Shown: positions 27,744-37,503, numbered from the stretch's first letter. The stretch: DNA of 64,000 bases from Gemmatimonadota bacterium (GCA_020161135.1 JAIUOB010000003.1:124001-188000), one strand, 5' to 3'. Numbers and translations are program-made. Notes: generated by a model not told the origin, from the letters alone.

Positions 27744-27770
27744 CCTCTCGTGCCTCTCGTGCCTCTCGTG
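27744..27770 (+). repeat. Triplicated 9-bp tandem repeat
   Basis: CCTCTCGTG occurs three times in a row at 27744-27770. The last copy carries the GTG proposed as the start of the following gene. Confidence 0.8.
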
Positions 27771-28175
27771 ACTGCCATTCGTCGAGTCCTCACCACACTG
27801 TTCACCCTGCTGCTGGCAGTGCCGGGCGGGAGCAGTCGTGCGGAAGGGGCTCGCGTGGCGGTGCCGTCGCCCCAGGCTGCCCACGCGTGTGTGCACGGAG
27901 CGCAAAGCGGACACGAACGAGTACATCGGCCCGTGAGCGCTCAGGTCGAGCCGACGGCGCCGTCGCGCGATTGCCCGAGCGATTGCCCCATCAACTGTCC
28001 ATGCCCGCATCCGCTGCTGGGCGCCGGGTGCCACAGCGGCTCGCCAATGGTGCGCGTTGCCCTGGTGGAGTGGACCGCGTGGACGCTCGCGGTCGAGGAG
28101 CGTTGCGCGTCTTGCCTGCCGCGCCGTCCGCCCTCACTGACACACGCACCGGACGTTCCCCCGCCACGGGGTTGA
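27768..28175 (+). CDS. Small secreted Cys/His-rich protein of the copper locus
   Basis: The GTG at 27768 gives a compact signal peptide (TAIRRVLTTLFTLLLAVPGG); the frame is open to an earlier start at 27711. The mature part of about 115 residues is rich in Cys, His and Pro, with CPSDCPINCPCPHP and a later CASCLPRRPP. Such clusters often bind Cu(I). It is the first gene after cop operator 1 and precedes the RND pump genes, so periplasmic copper binding is a reasonable guess. Low-complexity composition makes the gene call itself moderate. Confidence 0.5.
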   Translation: MTAIRRVLTTLFTLLLAVPGGSSRAEGARVAVPSPQAAHACVHGAQSGHERVHRPVSAQVEPTAPSRDCPSDCPINCPCPHPLLGAGCHSGSPMVRVALVEWTAWTLAVEERCASCLPRRPPSLTHAPDVPPPRG

Positions 28176-28307
28176 CCCGCATCGGCGGTGTCCACATCCC
28201 GCCGTCTTGTCCGCGTTCCCGCTGTGCTGTGAGTCGTGCGACCCGTTCTGCGCAACGGTGAGTAGCTGCGCACGCTACGCAAAGAGATCACTCGTGGAGG
28301 TCGGTCC

Positions 28308-29780
28308 GTGTCCATCCTGCTCACGTGCTGGATGCAATCCAGTGCACGCCGTGACGTCGTTCGCGTTCCCCGCCCCTTGAGGGTTGGCGTCGCCGTCGCG
28401 GTGCTGATACTCGGCACGTCGCACGCGCTGGTGGCGCAAGCAGACACGTCCCGTGTCGCACCGCTCCGCCTCGCCGACGTATACGCCGAGATGGTGAAAC
28501 GCAGTCCACGGGTCGAGGCCGCTCGTCAACGGGCCCGAGCCGCCGAGGCACGCGTGCCGGGCTCCCGGCGCCTCCCCGATCCGCAGGTGCAACTGGGCTT
28601 CATGAACTATGGCGTGCCGTCGCTCCGCCCGATGGAGACGCTGGGGATGAACCAGGTGCAGATCACCCAAATGCTGCCACTCAACGGCAAGCTCGCGGCG
28701 GCCGGTCGCGCGGCTGATGCACAGGCGGCTGCGGAGCGTTCGCGTGCGGCCGATACCCGGTGGGAGCAGCGGGCGAGCGCGGCAGCCGCCTTCTACGATC
28801 TCTATCAACTTGATCGCTCCATCGAGGTCGCCAGAGAGACGCGCCGCCTGATGCAGGACCTGGCAAGCATCGCGGAGAGCATGTATCGCGTCGGCGAGGG
28901 ACGGCAGGCGGATGTGCTGCGCGCGCAGGTGGAGGTGGCACGCATGGATGAGGAAATCATCCGCATGCGTGCGATGCGCGAGGCGGCCTCCGCTCGTCTT
29001 GCCGCGCTCCTCGATCGCCCGGTCGAGCCGGCGCTTCCACCAGTGCAACTCCCGTCCTATCCGGCCGCATTGCCGCGCGTCGATTCGCTTCAGCGCGCCG
29101 CGGCCGCCAGCCGACCGATGATCCAATCGGGCGAACAGGAAGTGAGGGCGGCCGAAGCGTCCGAACTGCTCGCACGAAAGGAGATCTGGCCGGACTTCGA
29201 AATCGGCGTGCAGTATGGGCAGCGGCGTGCAGTTGCCAGCGCCGATCCGACGGCCATGTCGTCGGGAACCGATCGCATGGCGAGCCTCATGGTGGGCGCT
29301 TCGGTGCCGATCTTCGCCCGCAGTCGGCAGCTCAAGATGCGCGAGGAGGCCGTGGCCATGCGACGTATGGCGAGTGCCGATCTCGCGGCCATGCGTTCGG
29401 ACACGCGAGGGAGTGTCGCCGAAGCGTTTGCCGATCTATCGCGCGCCCGAGCGCTGCAGCTGCTGTATCGCACCACGATCCTGCCGCAGGCAGAAGCGAG
29501 CGTCACCTCGTCGCTCTCGGCGTACCGCGTGGGCTCCGTCCCGTTCATGACCGTGCTCGACAGCCGTACGACGGTGAACCGTTTCCGGCAGGAACTCGCG
29601 GCTTTGGAAGCGGACGAGGGGCGCGCATGGGCCGAACTCGAGATGCTTGTTGGTCGGTCTTTGGTTGACTCGACGTCTGAACCGCCCGATAGCCGAGACC
29701 TACCGCCCGCGCCCACGTCACCAGACGTGCCCACTCATTCTTCCATCTCGCGCGATGCCTCGCGCCGAGGACTCCGCTGA
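28308..29780 (+). CDS. cusC: CusC-like outer-membrane efflux protein (TolC family)
   Basis: A GGAGG site precedes the GTG at 28308. The signal peptide ends near SHALVAQAD. The 490-residue protein has the two TolC/OEP repeats of helices and strands, for example RLADVYAEMVKRSPRVEAAR in the first half and TVLDSRTTVNRFRQELAALE in the second. It forms the outer-membrane channel of the tripartite copper/silver pump encoded with the next two genes; its stop overlaps the adaptor start by one base. The last 40 residues are a Pro/Ser/Arg tail. Confidence 0.88.
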   Translation: MSILLTCWMQSSARRDVVRVPRPLRVGVAVAVLILGTSHALVAQADTSRVAPLRLADVYAEMVKRSPRVEAARQRARAAEARVPGSRRLPDPQVQLGFMNYGVPSLRPMETLGMNQVQITQMLPLNGKLAAAGRAADAQAAAERSRAADTRWEQRASAAAAFYDLYQLDRSIEVARETRRLMQDLASIAESMYRVGEGRQADVLRAQVEVARMDEEIIRMRAMREAASARLAALLDRPVEPALPPVQLPSYPAALPRVDSLQRAAAASRPMIQSGEQEVRAAEASELLARKEIWPDFEIGVQYGQRRAVASADPTAMSSGTDRMASLMVGASVPIFARSRQLKMREEAVAMRRMASADLAAMRSDTRGSVAEAFADLSRARALQLLYRTTILPQAEASVTSSLSAYRVGSVPFMTVLDSRTTVNRFRQELAALEADEGRAWAELEMLVGRSLVDSTSEPPDSRDLPPAPTSPDVPTHSSISRDASRRGLR

Positions 29781-31225
29781 TGTCGTCACCCATTGAAACC
29801 TCACCCTTCGAGTCGCCGACGCGTCACCCAGTGCGTCGCCGGATGGGGATGATCGCCGGAGCGGCACTCCTGCTCGTGGGCGCGTTTGCCGCGGTGTACC
29901 TGGCCACCCGGAAATCCCCTGACGCATCGGCCGTTCCCGCTGGGCACAACCACGGCGGCGCCGCGCCGGCAACGGAGGCCGGCCCCGTCATGCTGAGTCG
30001 GGCCGATGCCGATCGCATCGGCGTGACGTTCGCGCCGGTCACGCTGGCGCCGCTGCTGCGCGAGCTGCGCGCCGTGGGGATCGTCAGCTACGACGAGACG
30101 CGGGTCAAGGTGATTGCACCCAAGATCGACGGCTGGGTGGAGCAGTTGTACCTCAACTTCACTGGCCAGCCGGTACGGCGCGGGGATGCACTGTTCACGA
30201 TCTACGCGCCGATGCTCGTGACGGCGCAGGAAGAGCTGCTGCTCGCACGACGACTCGCGGCGGACGTGCAGAATGGATCCGCCGAGGCGCGACGCTCCGC
30301 GGAGGAGCTGGTGGCGTCCGCACGTCGGCGCTTGAGCTATTGGGACATTCCGGCGGCCGACATCGACGCCATCGAAGCGAGCGGGCAGGTACGTCGCACC
30401 TTGACCCTGCGATCGCCGATCGATGGGTTCGTGGTCGACAAACCCGTGCTCAGTGGCCAACGCATCATGGCCGGCGACGCGGTCTACCGCATTGCGGACC
30501 TCAGAATGGTGTGGGTCGATGGGGAGATCTACGAACAGTACGCCCCCCTTGCCCGCGTTGGTGCGCCGATCACGATGGATTTTGCGTCGTTGCCGGGAAA
30601 GCAGCGGACAGGGCGCGTGGCGTACGTGTATCCCACCGTGAATCAGGACACGCGCACCCTGCGGGTTCGCGTCGCACTGCCGAATGTGGGCGCCGAACTC
30701 AAGCCTGGCATGTACGCGACGATGGTCCTCACGAGTTCGAGTCAGCGGCCCGTCCTGACGGTGCCACGGTCGGCGGTGCTCGCCACCGGCCGACGCGTGC
30801 TGGTGTTCGTTCGAGCGAACGACGGGGCGCTGGTTCCGCGCGATGTCACCATCGGCGATGCGTCAGATGATCGCGTGGTCGTGCTCTCGGGACTGAGCGT
30901 CGGCGATACCGTGGTCGCGTCCGCCACCTTCCTGGTCGACGCGGAGTCGAACCTGAAATCGGCACTGGGCGGTATGGGCAACATGCCGGGCATGAATATG
31001 GGAGGGGCGAGCGAGGCGCCGCCGCCAGCAGGTCCGCGCCCGGCCGGGCCGGCGCCCGACTCCATGTCGAAGAAGCCAGCAATGCCCGACATGCCTGGCA
31101 TGGAGGATATGCCCGGCATGAATCATGGGTCGAGCACACCGCCCGCCAAACCCGCGCCGAAGCCCAATCCGCAAAAGGGCGGACCGCCGTCGAGCACGCC
31201 ACCGCACGTGCGCCAGGAGGTCTGA
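29780..31225 (+). CDS. cusB: CusB-like periplasmic adaptor with Met-rich tail
   Basis: One N-terminal membrane anchor is followed by a His-containing linker (AGHNHGG) and the adaptor core: VKVIAPKIDGWVEQLYLNFT and TLRSPIDGFVVDKPVLSGQ are the lipoyl halves flanking a helical hairpin. The 481-residue protein ends in an unusual tail with MGNMPGMNMGG and MPDMPGMEDMPGMNHG, methionine motifs like those that bind Cu(I) in CusF and CopA-type proteins. It links the RND pump to the outer-membrane channel and may itself collect copper. The next start is 4 nt downstream. Confidence 0.92.
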   Translation: MSSPIETSPFESPTRHPVRRRMGMIAGAALLLVGAFAAVYLATRKSPDASAVPAGHNHGGAAPATEAGPVMLSRADADRIGVTFAPVTLAPLLRELRAVGIVSYDETRVKVIAPKIDGWVEQLYLNFTGQPVRRGDALFTIYAPMLVTAQEELLLARRLAADVQNGSAEARRSAEELVASARRRLSYWDIPAADIDAIEASGQVRRTLTLRSPIDGFVVDKPVLSGQRIMAGDAVYRIADLRMVWVDGEIYEQYAPLARVGAPITMDFASLPGKQRTGRVAYVYPTVNQDTRTLRVRVALPNVGAELKPGMYATMVLTSSSQRPVLTVPRSAVLATGRRVLVFVRANDGALVPRDVTIGDASDDRVVVLSGLSVGDTVVASATFLVDAESNLKSALGGMGNMPGMNMGGASEAPPPAGPRPAGPAPDSMSKKPAMPDMPGMEDMPGMNHGSSTPPAKPAPKPNPQKGGPPSSTPPHVRQEV

Positions 31226-31228
31226 CCC

Positions 31229-34200
31229 ATGCTTCCGCGCATCATCAATTGGGCCGTCAGCAACCGGCTACTCGTACTCCTGGTTACGGTCGCCGCGATG
31301 GTCGGGGGCGTCTTGGCGGTCAAGCGTACGCCCCTCGAGGCACTCCCAGACCTGTCGGATGTCCAGGTCATTGTGCAAACCGATTACAACGAGCAGGCGC
31401 CGCGTATCGTCGAGGACCAGATCACCTACCCGATCGCCGCGGAGATGCTGAAGGTGCCGGGCTCCCGGATCGTGCGTGGCTATTCCTTCTTCGGCGTCTC
31501 GTTCGTGTATATCATCTTCGAGGACGGGACCGATCTCTACTGGGCGCGCAGCCGCGTCCTCGAGTACCTGAACGGCATTCAGGGCCGATTGCCGAAGGGC
31601 GCGGTCGCGCGACTGGGACCGGATGCGACCGGGCTCGGGTGGGTCTACCAGTATGCCCTGGAGGATACCACCGGACGACTCAGCCTCGCCGAACTGCGCT
31701 CGTTGCAGGACTGGTATCTGCGCTATCAGTTGACGGCGGTCCCCGGTGTGAGCGAGGTGGCCTCGCTCGGCGGCTATGAAAAGCAGTACCAAGTGGATCT
31801 GGATCCCACCAAGCTGCAGGCCTATGGCATTCCGGTTGGTCGCGTGATGGCCGCCATCCAGAACGCCAACGCCGACGTGGGCGCCATGGTCATGGAGCTC
31901 TCCGAACGCGAGTATATGGTGCGCGGCCTGGGGTATCTCAAATCGCTCTCGGACATCGAGAACGTGGTGGTAAGCGCCTCAGCGGCTGGCACGCCGGTTC
32001 GTGTCGCCGAACTGGGACGCGTGAGTATCGGCCCCGCCGTTCGACGTGGCATTGCCGAACTGGACGGCCGTGGCGATGCGGTCGGGGCGATCGTCGTCAT
32101 GCGCTTCGGTGAGAACGCGCTGGCGGTGATCGAGCGCATCAAACAGAAGCTGGCAAGTGTTCAGTCCGGGCTTCCGCCCGGGGTGGTGATCCGCCCGGTG
32201 TACGATCGGTCGTCGCTCATCGAACACGCGATCGAGAACTTGCAGGGAAAGCTGCTCGAAGAGTCGCTCATCGTCGCGCTGGTGTGCGTGGTGTTCCTGC
32301 TGCATGCCAGCTCAGCGCTGGTGGCCATCATCACCCTGCCGATCGGCATCCTGATGGCGTTCATTGCGATGCGGAGCATCGGTGTGGGCGCCGACATTAT
32401 GTCGCTCGGCGGGATTGCCATTGCCATCGGCGCCATGATCGACGCCGCCATCGTCATGATCGAGAACATGCACAAGCATCTCGAGCGCGCCATCGTCGCC
32501 AAGGAGGGCGAGGCGGCGTCCGGGCAGCGTTCGTTCTCGACGTCGGTACTAACCTCCCGGGAGCGGTGGCGCGTAGTGGTCGAATCGTCGCGGGAGGTCG
32601 GGCCGGCGCTGTTCTTCTCGCTGCTCATCATCACCGTAAGCTTCCTCCCGGTGTTCACACTCGGTGGCCAGGAAGGCCGTTTGTTCAAGCCCCTGGCGTT
32701 CACCAAGACGTTCGCGATGGCGTCCGCCTCGCTCCTGTCGGTCACGCTGGTGCCGGTGGCCATGGGGCTGTTCATCCGTGGGAAGATCTATCGGGAACAG
32801 GCCAACCCGATCAACCGCGCCCTCATTCGTCTCTATCGGCCGATGATCACGACGGTGCTTCGTCATCGTTGGTCGGTGATCGCCGTCGCCATGGCCACCC
32901 TGGTGCTGACCTGGATTCCATGGGCGCGCATTGGCGGTGAGTTCATGCCGCCGGTTGAAGAGGGCACCATTCTGTTCATGCCGCAGACGCTGCCGGGGCT
33001 CAGCGTAGCCCGGGCGCGTGAACTGCTCGCCGGACAGGATCGGATCCTCAAGCAGTTTCCCGAAGTGGAGCACGTCTGGGGGAAGGCCGGGCGCGCCAAT
33101 ACCGCGACCGATCCGGCCGGGCTCGACATGTTCGAGACCACGATCACTCTCAAGCCCGAGCAGGAGTGGCGCGCGGGCGTGACGTACGAGGGACTTGTGG
33201 CGCAGATGGATTCGGCAGTGCGCATGCCTGGCGTCACCAATGCGTGGACCATGCCGATTCGCGGCCGCATCGACATGTTGGCCACGGGCATCCGCACGCC
33301 CGTGGGGATCAAGGTGTTCGGACCTGATCTGGCAGAGCTGGAACGTCTGGCGAAAGAGGTGGAGTCGGCCGTGCAGATGGTGCCGGGCACGCGCAGCGCG
33401 TTTGCGGAGCGCGCCGTGAGTGGCTACTACGTCGACATCGATATCGATCGGCAGGCGGCGGCACGCTACGGGCTCAATGTTGGCGACGTCCAGGAGGTGA
33501 TTGCCACGGCGATCGGCGGCATGGTCATCACACAGACCGTGGAAGGACGTGAGCGCTACGGTGTGCGCGTGCGCTATCCGCAGGAACTGCGCGATAGCCC
33601 GGAGCGCCTCGCGGCCGTGCTGATTCCGATCAACACGGCCGGGCGCGCCGCTGGCGGTGACGCCATGGGCGGCATGCGTGCCGGGGGGGCGGGACTCTCG
33701 GCGCGGGCGGGCGTCAGTCAGGTACCGCTCGGACAAGTCGCGACGATTCGACCGGTGCCGGGGCCAATGGTGGTGCGTACTGAAGGCGCCATGCCGACCG
33801 CCTGGGTCTACGTTGATGTCTCCGGGCGCGACATTGGCGGCTACGTGCAAGAGGCGCAACGTCGGGTGACGGAGATGGTGAAGTTTCCCGCTGGCTACAC
33901 GGTGGTCTGGAGTGGCCAGTTCGAGTACATGGAGCGTGCCAAGCAGACCATGCGACTGGTGATTCCCGCGACGCTCGTGCTCATCTTCCTGCTGCTGTTT
34001 TTCAACTTCAAGAGCGTTGGCGAGACCATGATCGTGATGCTCTCTCTGCCGTTCGCGTTGGTTGGCGGCTTGTGGTTCATTTATCTGCTGGGCTACAACT
34101 GGTCGGTGGCCGTCGCCATCGGATTCATCGCGTTGGCTGGCGTGGCGGCAGAAACGGGGGTCGTCATGCTTATCTATCTCGATCACGCCTGGCGCAGTGA

Positions 34201-34573
34201 ACGGGAACGCGCACGCGCGGCGGGCGGGCAGGTGACCCTGCATCATCTCTACGCGGCCGTCATGGAAGGCGCCGTCGAGCGGGTACGCCCCAAGATGATG
34301 ACCGTGACGGCGATCATGGCGGGGCTGCTGCCAATCCTGTGGACGTCGGGCACGGGTTCGAGTGTGATGAAGCGGATCGCCGCACCCATGGTGGGCGGCA
34401 TGATCTCGAGTACGGTGCTCACGCTGCTCGTGATCCCGGCGATCTACTCCCTCTGGAAAGAATGGGAAGTGCGCCATGGACGGGTGGAGGACGACGGCGC
34501 CGACGACGCGAGCCTGCCGGCCGACATCGGCGCGCGAGCCATGGCCGCGATGCGCGAGCCAATGCCGGCGTGA
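31229..34573 (+). CDS. cusA: CusA-like Cu(I)/Ag(I) RND efflux pump
   Basis: This 1114-residue heavy-metal RND pump has two sets of transmembrane helices and large periplasmic loops. The monovalent-metal subclass signature is present: SLGGIAIAIGAMIDAAIVMI. The three methionines that bind Cu(I) in E. coli CusA (M573, M623, M672) are matched here by M584 (LFMPQTLPG), M634 (GLDMFETTI) and M683 (RIDMLATGI), with identical spacing of 50 and 49. It exports copper or silver from periplasm and cytoplasm through the CusB and CusC proteins, driven by protons. A short Gly/Met insert (GDAMGGMRAGGAG) lies in the second periplasmic part. Confidence 0.95.
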   Translation: MLPRIINWAVSNRLLVLLVTVAAMVGGVLAVKRTPLEALPDLSDVQVIVQTDYNEQAPRIVEDQITYPIAAEMLKVPGSRIVRGYSFFGVSFVYIIFEDGTDLYWARSRVLEYLNGIQGRLPKGAVARLGPDATGLGWVYQYALEDTTGRLSLAELRSLQDWYLRYQLTAVPGVSEVASLGGYEKQYQVDLDPTKLQAYGIPVGRVMAAIQNANADVGAMVMELSEREYMVRGLGYLKSLSDIENVVVSASAAGTPVRVAELGRVSIGPAVRRGIAELDGRGDAVGAIVVMRFGENALAVIERIKQKLASVQSGLPPGVVIRPVYDRSSLIEHAIENLQGKLLEESLIVALVCVVFLLHASSALVAIITLPIGILMAFIAMRSIGVGADIMSLGGIAIAIGAMIDAAIVMIENMHKHLERAIVAKEGEAASGQRSFSTSVLTSRERWRVVVESSREVGPALFFSLLIITVSFLPVFTLGGQEGRLFKPLAFTKTFAMASASLLSVTLVPVAMGLFIRGKIYREQANPINRALIRLYRPMITTVLRHRWSVIAVAMATLVLTWIPWARIGGEFMPPVEEGTILFMPQTLPGLSVARARELLAGQDRILKQFPEVEHVWGKAGRANTATDPAGLDMFETTITLKPEQEWRAGVTYEGLVAQMDSAVRMPGVTNAWTMPIRGRIDMLATGIRTPVGIKVFGPDLAELERLAKEVESAVQMVPGTRSAFAERAVSGYYVDIDIDRQAAARYGLNVGDVQEVIATAIGGMVITQTVEGRERYGVRVRYPQELRDSPERLAAVLIPINTAGRAAGGDAMGGMRAGGAGLSARAGVSQVPLGQVATIRPVPGPMVVRTEGAMPTAWVYVDVSGRDIGGYVQEAQRRVTEMVKFPAGYTVVWSGQFEYMERAKQTMRLVIPATLVLIFLLLFFNFKSVGETMIVMLSLPFALVGGLWFIYLLGYNWSVAVAIGFIALAGVAAETGVVMLIYLDHAWRSERERARAAGGQVTLHHLYAAVMEGAVERVRPKMMTVTAIMAGLLPILWTSGTGSSVMKRIAAPMVGGMISSTVLTLLVIPAIYSLWKEWEVRHGRVEDDGADDASLPADIGARAMAAMREPMPA

Positions 34574-34679
34574 ATGCGACTCTGGCATCCGGAACGTTGG
34601 CAACTCGTGTCGGCTGCTCGGTGATGATGCTCAGATAGGGACATGCGCGGGCTGTGCGCTTGTCGGCCGAAGGATCTGG

Positions 34680-34696
34680 CTTTATGCTCCGTAAAG
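34680..34696. promoter_or_regulatory. Cop operator 2
   Basis: CTTTA-TGCTCCG-TAAAG, 5-bp arms around a 7-nt spacer, ends 19 bp before the copD start, where it would block initiation. Confidence 0.7.
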
Positions 34697-34715
34697 TCAA
34701 ACTCGCGGAGCGTGC

Positions 34716-35639
34716 ATGGACCCATTCAGTGTCGAGTCGCCGTGGTATGTCGGAACGCGCCTCGTAGCGTATGCGGCGCTCCTCGCCGTCATCGGCTCCA
34801 CCGTCAGCCTTCGCGGGCTGATGCCATGGTTGCGTACGCGTGCGCGGCTCGACACGGCCGAACAGCGGCGCGCGTTTCGGCTGCTGCGGCGACGTTTGTA
34901 CGACGTCCAACGATACAGCTCGCTCGCTTGGTTCGTCGCGTGGATGGCGAGATGGGCCATGCAATCGTTGGCCTTTTTCGGCCCGCCCGCCGCATGGGAC
35001 TTCGATGGTGCCTGGACACTCACGTGGGACACGGCATGGGGACGTGCGTGGTTGCTGCAGGGTGTCTCGGTAGCCATGCTGATGGCCCTGCCGAACATGA
35101 CACGTCGACCTGGGACGCGTGACCAACTACTGGCGAGCGGCGCTCTCCTTGCGCTTGTTGTCGGACAAGCGCTCGGGGGACATGCCGTCACCGTAGCACC
35201 TCCCGCCGTCGGCGTGGTCGCTCACGTTCTGCATCTCATGGCCGCCGGACACTGGCTCGGTCTGCTGGCCGTCCTCTGCATGGGCGGGCTCCTGCGGGCC
35301 CCGCTGACGGTGCAAACGTCCGCGCTCTCTGCGTTCTCGAGAGTGGCGCAGCTCGCCGTGGGCGTGCTCCTTCTGTCGGGGGTGGCGATGGCGTGGCTGC
35401 ATGGCGTGCGTCCTCAATCCGTGTGGGGACCGTCCTACTCGCGCCTTGTTCTGCTCAAAGTGCTACTCGTGATGCCCACACTGGCACTTGGGGGGTGGAA
35501 TTGGCGCGTCGTCCTGCCCCGCTTGGCCAGTGGACAGTCGGTGCCGGCGTTTCGCATCAGCGCGTGGCTCGAGATCGGCATTGGCATTGGTATCCTGATG
35601 GTCACGGCGACGATCGTCGCGACGGAGCTGCCGAGCTAG
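34716..35639 (+). CDS. copD: CopD-family copper transport membrane protein
   Basis: GGAG precedes the ATG. The 307-residue protein has eight or so hydrophobic segments and a conserved histidine pattern (GQALGGHAVTV, HVLHLMAAGHWLG), as in CopD/PcoD and the YcnJ C-terminal domain. CopD moves copper across the inner membrane, usually with CopC, whose gene lies 6 kb downstream under a like operator. It has its own cop operator. Confidence 0.82.
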   Translation: MDPFSVESPWYVGTRLVAYAALLAVIGSTVSLRGLMPWLRTRARLDTAEQRRAFRLLRRRLYDVQRYSSLAWFVAWMARWAMQSLAFFGPPAAWDFDGAWTLTWDTAWGRAWLLQGVSVAMLMALPNMTRRPGTRDQLLASGALLALVVGQALGGHAVTVAPPAVGVVAHVLHLMAAGHWLGLLAVLCMGGLLRAPLTVQTSALSAFSRVAQLAVGVLLLSGVAMAWLHGVRPQSVWGPSYSRLVLLKVLLVMPTLALGGWNWRVVLPRLASGQSVPAFRISAWLEIGIGIGILMVTATIVATELPS

Positions 35640-35788
35640 CAGAGTGCCGCGCGTTCATCATCTTGCTGCAACGAGCCGAGTCCGAGGGACGCGCAGACGG
35701 CACCGACCGATCGCTTTCCCATGAAGCCAGCAACGGCCGGGATGGCGAACTGATCCCCCAACTGATCAACGCGCTGCAACAGCTTCGG

Positions 35789-36406
35789 TCACCGGATCCC
35801 TCGCAGCATCATGATTCCCATGATCAGCGCTCCGACGCCGATCCAGGAAAGCGCCGCGGGAGCCCGCGACAAACGTTTGGGATGCGTCATCGGCCTGCCA
35901 CAGCCATCGAACACAATCTCCTGCTCGACCGTCGCCGTGTTCGTCCGCCGAGCAGTGTCGGCCACGGTGACGATGGCGCGATAGCGACCGCGCCGAAGCA
36001 GCGAGGGCGCAAACGGATATCGTCCATCCGTGCCTGGCGTTGTGATCGTCGATTGAAAGGCCGGTGTGATCGCGGCATCTGACTCGGATCGCACGACAAG
36101 CGTGACACGGGCCCCGGACGCCGATGTGTCCGTACCAGTCGCGAGGACGTCCACGAAGTACAGCAAAGAGTCTGTCGGCGCGGCCCTTGGCAGGGTGAGC
36201 GTGACGCGCCACGTGCCCTCCGTGCGCTCCTTGATCACGGTTGGGCACGCCTCCCGTGCCGCCGGCATAGCCATGACGGAATCCTGCGGCATCGCGCCTC
36301 CGCGCATCATGCCGCCCATGTGGCCGCCGCCGGCCGGCAGGCAGCCGGTCACGGCCGCGGCCGCAGCCAACCGCACGAATCGCGTCAGTAAACGCGGCAT
36401 AGCCAC
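35789..36406 (-). CDS. Met/His-rich lipoprotein with C-terminal membrane segment
   Basis: The signal peptide ends at lipobox AVTGC. Directly after it comes a metal-binding-like stretch (GGGHMGGMMRGGAMPQDSVM). The middle is an Ig-like strand domain (TWRVTLTLPRAAPTDSLLYF, then RGRYRAIVTVADTARR), similar in character to FixH/YtkA-like domains. A hydrophobic C-terminal segment (WIGVGALIMGIMMLRG) would insert into a membrane. The role is probably copper binding in the periplasm, inferred from composition and the cop operator upstream. Confidence 0.65.
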   Translation of the reverse strand: MAMPRLLTRFVRLAAAAAVTGCLPAGGGHMGGMMRGGAMPQDSVMAMPAAREACPTVIKERTEGTWRVTLTLPRAAPTDSLLYFVDVLATGTDTSASGARVTLVVRSESDAAITPAFQSTITTPGTDGRYPFAPSLLRRGRYRAIVTVADTARRTNTATVEQEIVFDGCGRPMTHPKRLSRAPAALSWIGVGALIMGIMMLRGIR

Positions 36407-36518
36407 CCTCGGTAGCGAGGTTGAGAGCAGGCGACCGGGACGAGGAACTCGTCGGCTCGTCTGTCCTCGGCCAGCTCGGCGACCGACGTCACCGCCCGCG
36501 CACCGTCCGGCTACGACA

Positions 36519-36535
36519 GTTTACGCTGGATAAAG
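36519..36535. promoter_or_regulatory. Cop operator 3 (weaker copy)
   Basis: TTTA-CGCTGGA-TAAA has the same 7-nt spacing; arms are 4 bp. It lies about 115 bp upstream of the Met-rich lipoprotein gene on the minus strand. Confidence 0.5.
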
Positions 36536-36621
36536 GCGCCGGGAGTCGGGTGAACGCTGCCGTCTTCGAGGAGAAAGCCGGAGCCGGCGGAACTCGCGTG
36601 CTTGGCGTCGCCGCCGAGCAC

Positions 36622-37476
36622 TCAGCGGCGCGGTCGCACGCTCCACACGAACGTCGCGCGCCACACACGCGTGCGTACCATGCGTGATCCCGCCGCCTGC
36701 GTCGGCGCCACCCATGCCGTCCGCAGCATCCATGCGCCGGCACGGGACACGGGGATGGCCACGACACCAGCAGAATCGGCGATCATCGAGGTGTACTCGC
36801 CGGTGCCGCGCACCGTGGTGTCGAGGGCGGTCTTCACGTCCACACCCATGCGCGGCACCGGTCGCCCGTCGGCCGTGAGTCGCACGCGCAGAGTATCGCC
36901 GACGCGCAGACTGGCCGGATCGACTAACGGGACGATGCCGAGGGGGAGCATGCCGGCGCGCGAAAACGCGCGGGGGCCGCCAGTGCCAATCTCGGCGACG
37001 GTCGATGCGAGCACGCCATGTTCGAAAATCACGCTGTCCGCGTCGCGCGTCAGCGAGGTCTCGCTGAGTCGGCGCGCCTCGGCGCTCGCGCCCTCGGCGG
37101 CGAGGAACTTGAGAAATCCGGCTGATGTGTTGGCCAGTGTGCTCGGTTTCGTGGCCAGTACGACCAGATACTGTCCGTCGGATGTGGGCTTGGCGGTGAT
37201 GCGGAGCGCGCCCGCGGACGCGACGACATCGGTAGCCACGTTGTCGCTCGTGGCACCGATCACCCGAACCGAGGCGACGCGATCGAGCGGCACGGCGCTC
37301 CCGTCCGGAAACTTCCCGCCGCCGGCACGCGCCGAGAGTTCGACGGGTCGACCCTGCGCGACCGCAAAGAGGTCGGGCAGCAGCCAGGTATCGTGCGCCA
37401 GGAGTACGGAGGACGACGCGACCGTGACGATTCCGACAAGCGCGGCGCGAGCAAGTCGACGGGGAGTGTGAACCAT
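36622..37476 (-). CDS. DUF4198-type periplasmic protein with histidine at the mature N-terminus
   Basis: The signal peptide ends SSVLLA and the mature chain would begin HDTWLLPD with H28. The 284-residue protein has two strand-rich Ig-like halves, as in the DUF4198 (NikM/NikK-like) family tied to nickel, cobalt or copper handling. An N-terminal histidine right after cleavage can form a copper site of the histidine-brace type. It is divergent from the outer-membrane factor gene and shares cop operator 4 with it. Confidence 0.7.
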   Translation of the reverse strand: MVHTPRRLARAALVGIVTVASSSVLLAHDTWLLPDLFAVAQGRPVELSARAGGGKFPDGSAVPLDRVASVRVIGATSDNVATDVVASAGALRITAKPTSDGQYLVVLATKPSTLANTSAGFLKFLAAEGASAEARRLSETSLTRDADSVIFEHGVLASTVAEIGTGGPRAFSRAGMLPLGIVPLVDPASLRVGDTLRVRLTADGRPVPRMGVDVKTALDTTVRGTGEYTSMIADSAGVVAIPVSRAGAWMLRTAWVAPTQAAGSRMVRTRVWRATFVWSVRPRR

Positions 37477-37503
37477 GGTCAGCAGGGTTGAGGTGTGAGT
37501 GAC

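Noticed and set aside
27711..27767. Upstream start for the Cys-rich protein
   Set aside because: The frame is open, but starting at 27768 gives a normal signal peptide, while the added residues are mainly the translated tandem repeat.
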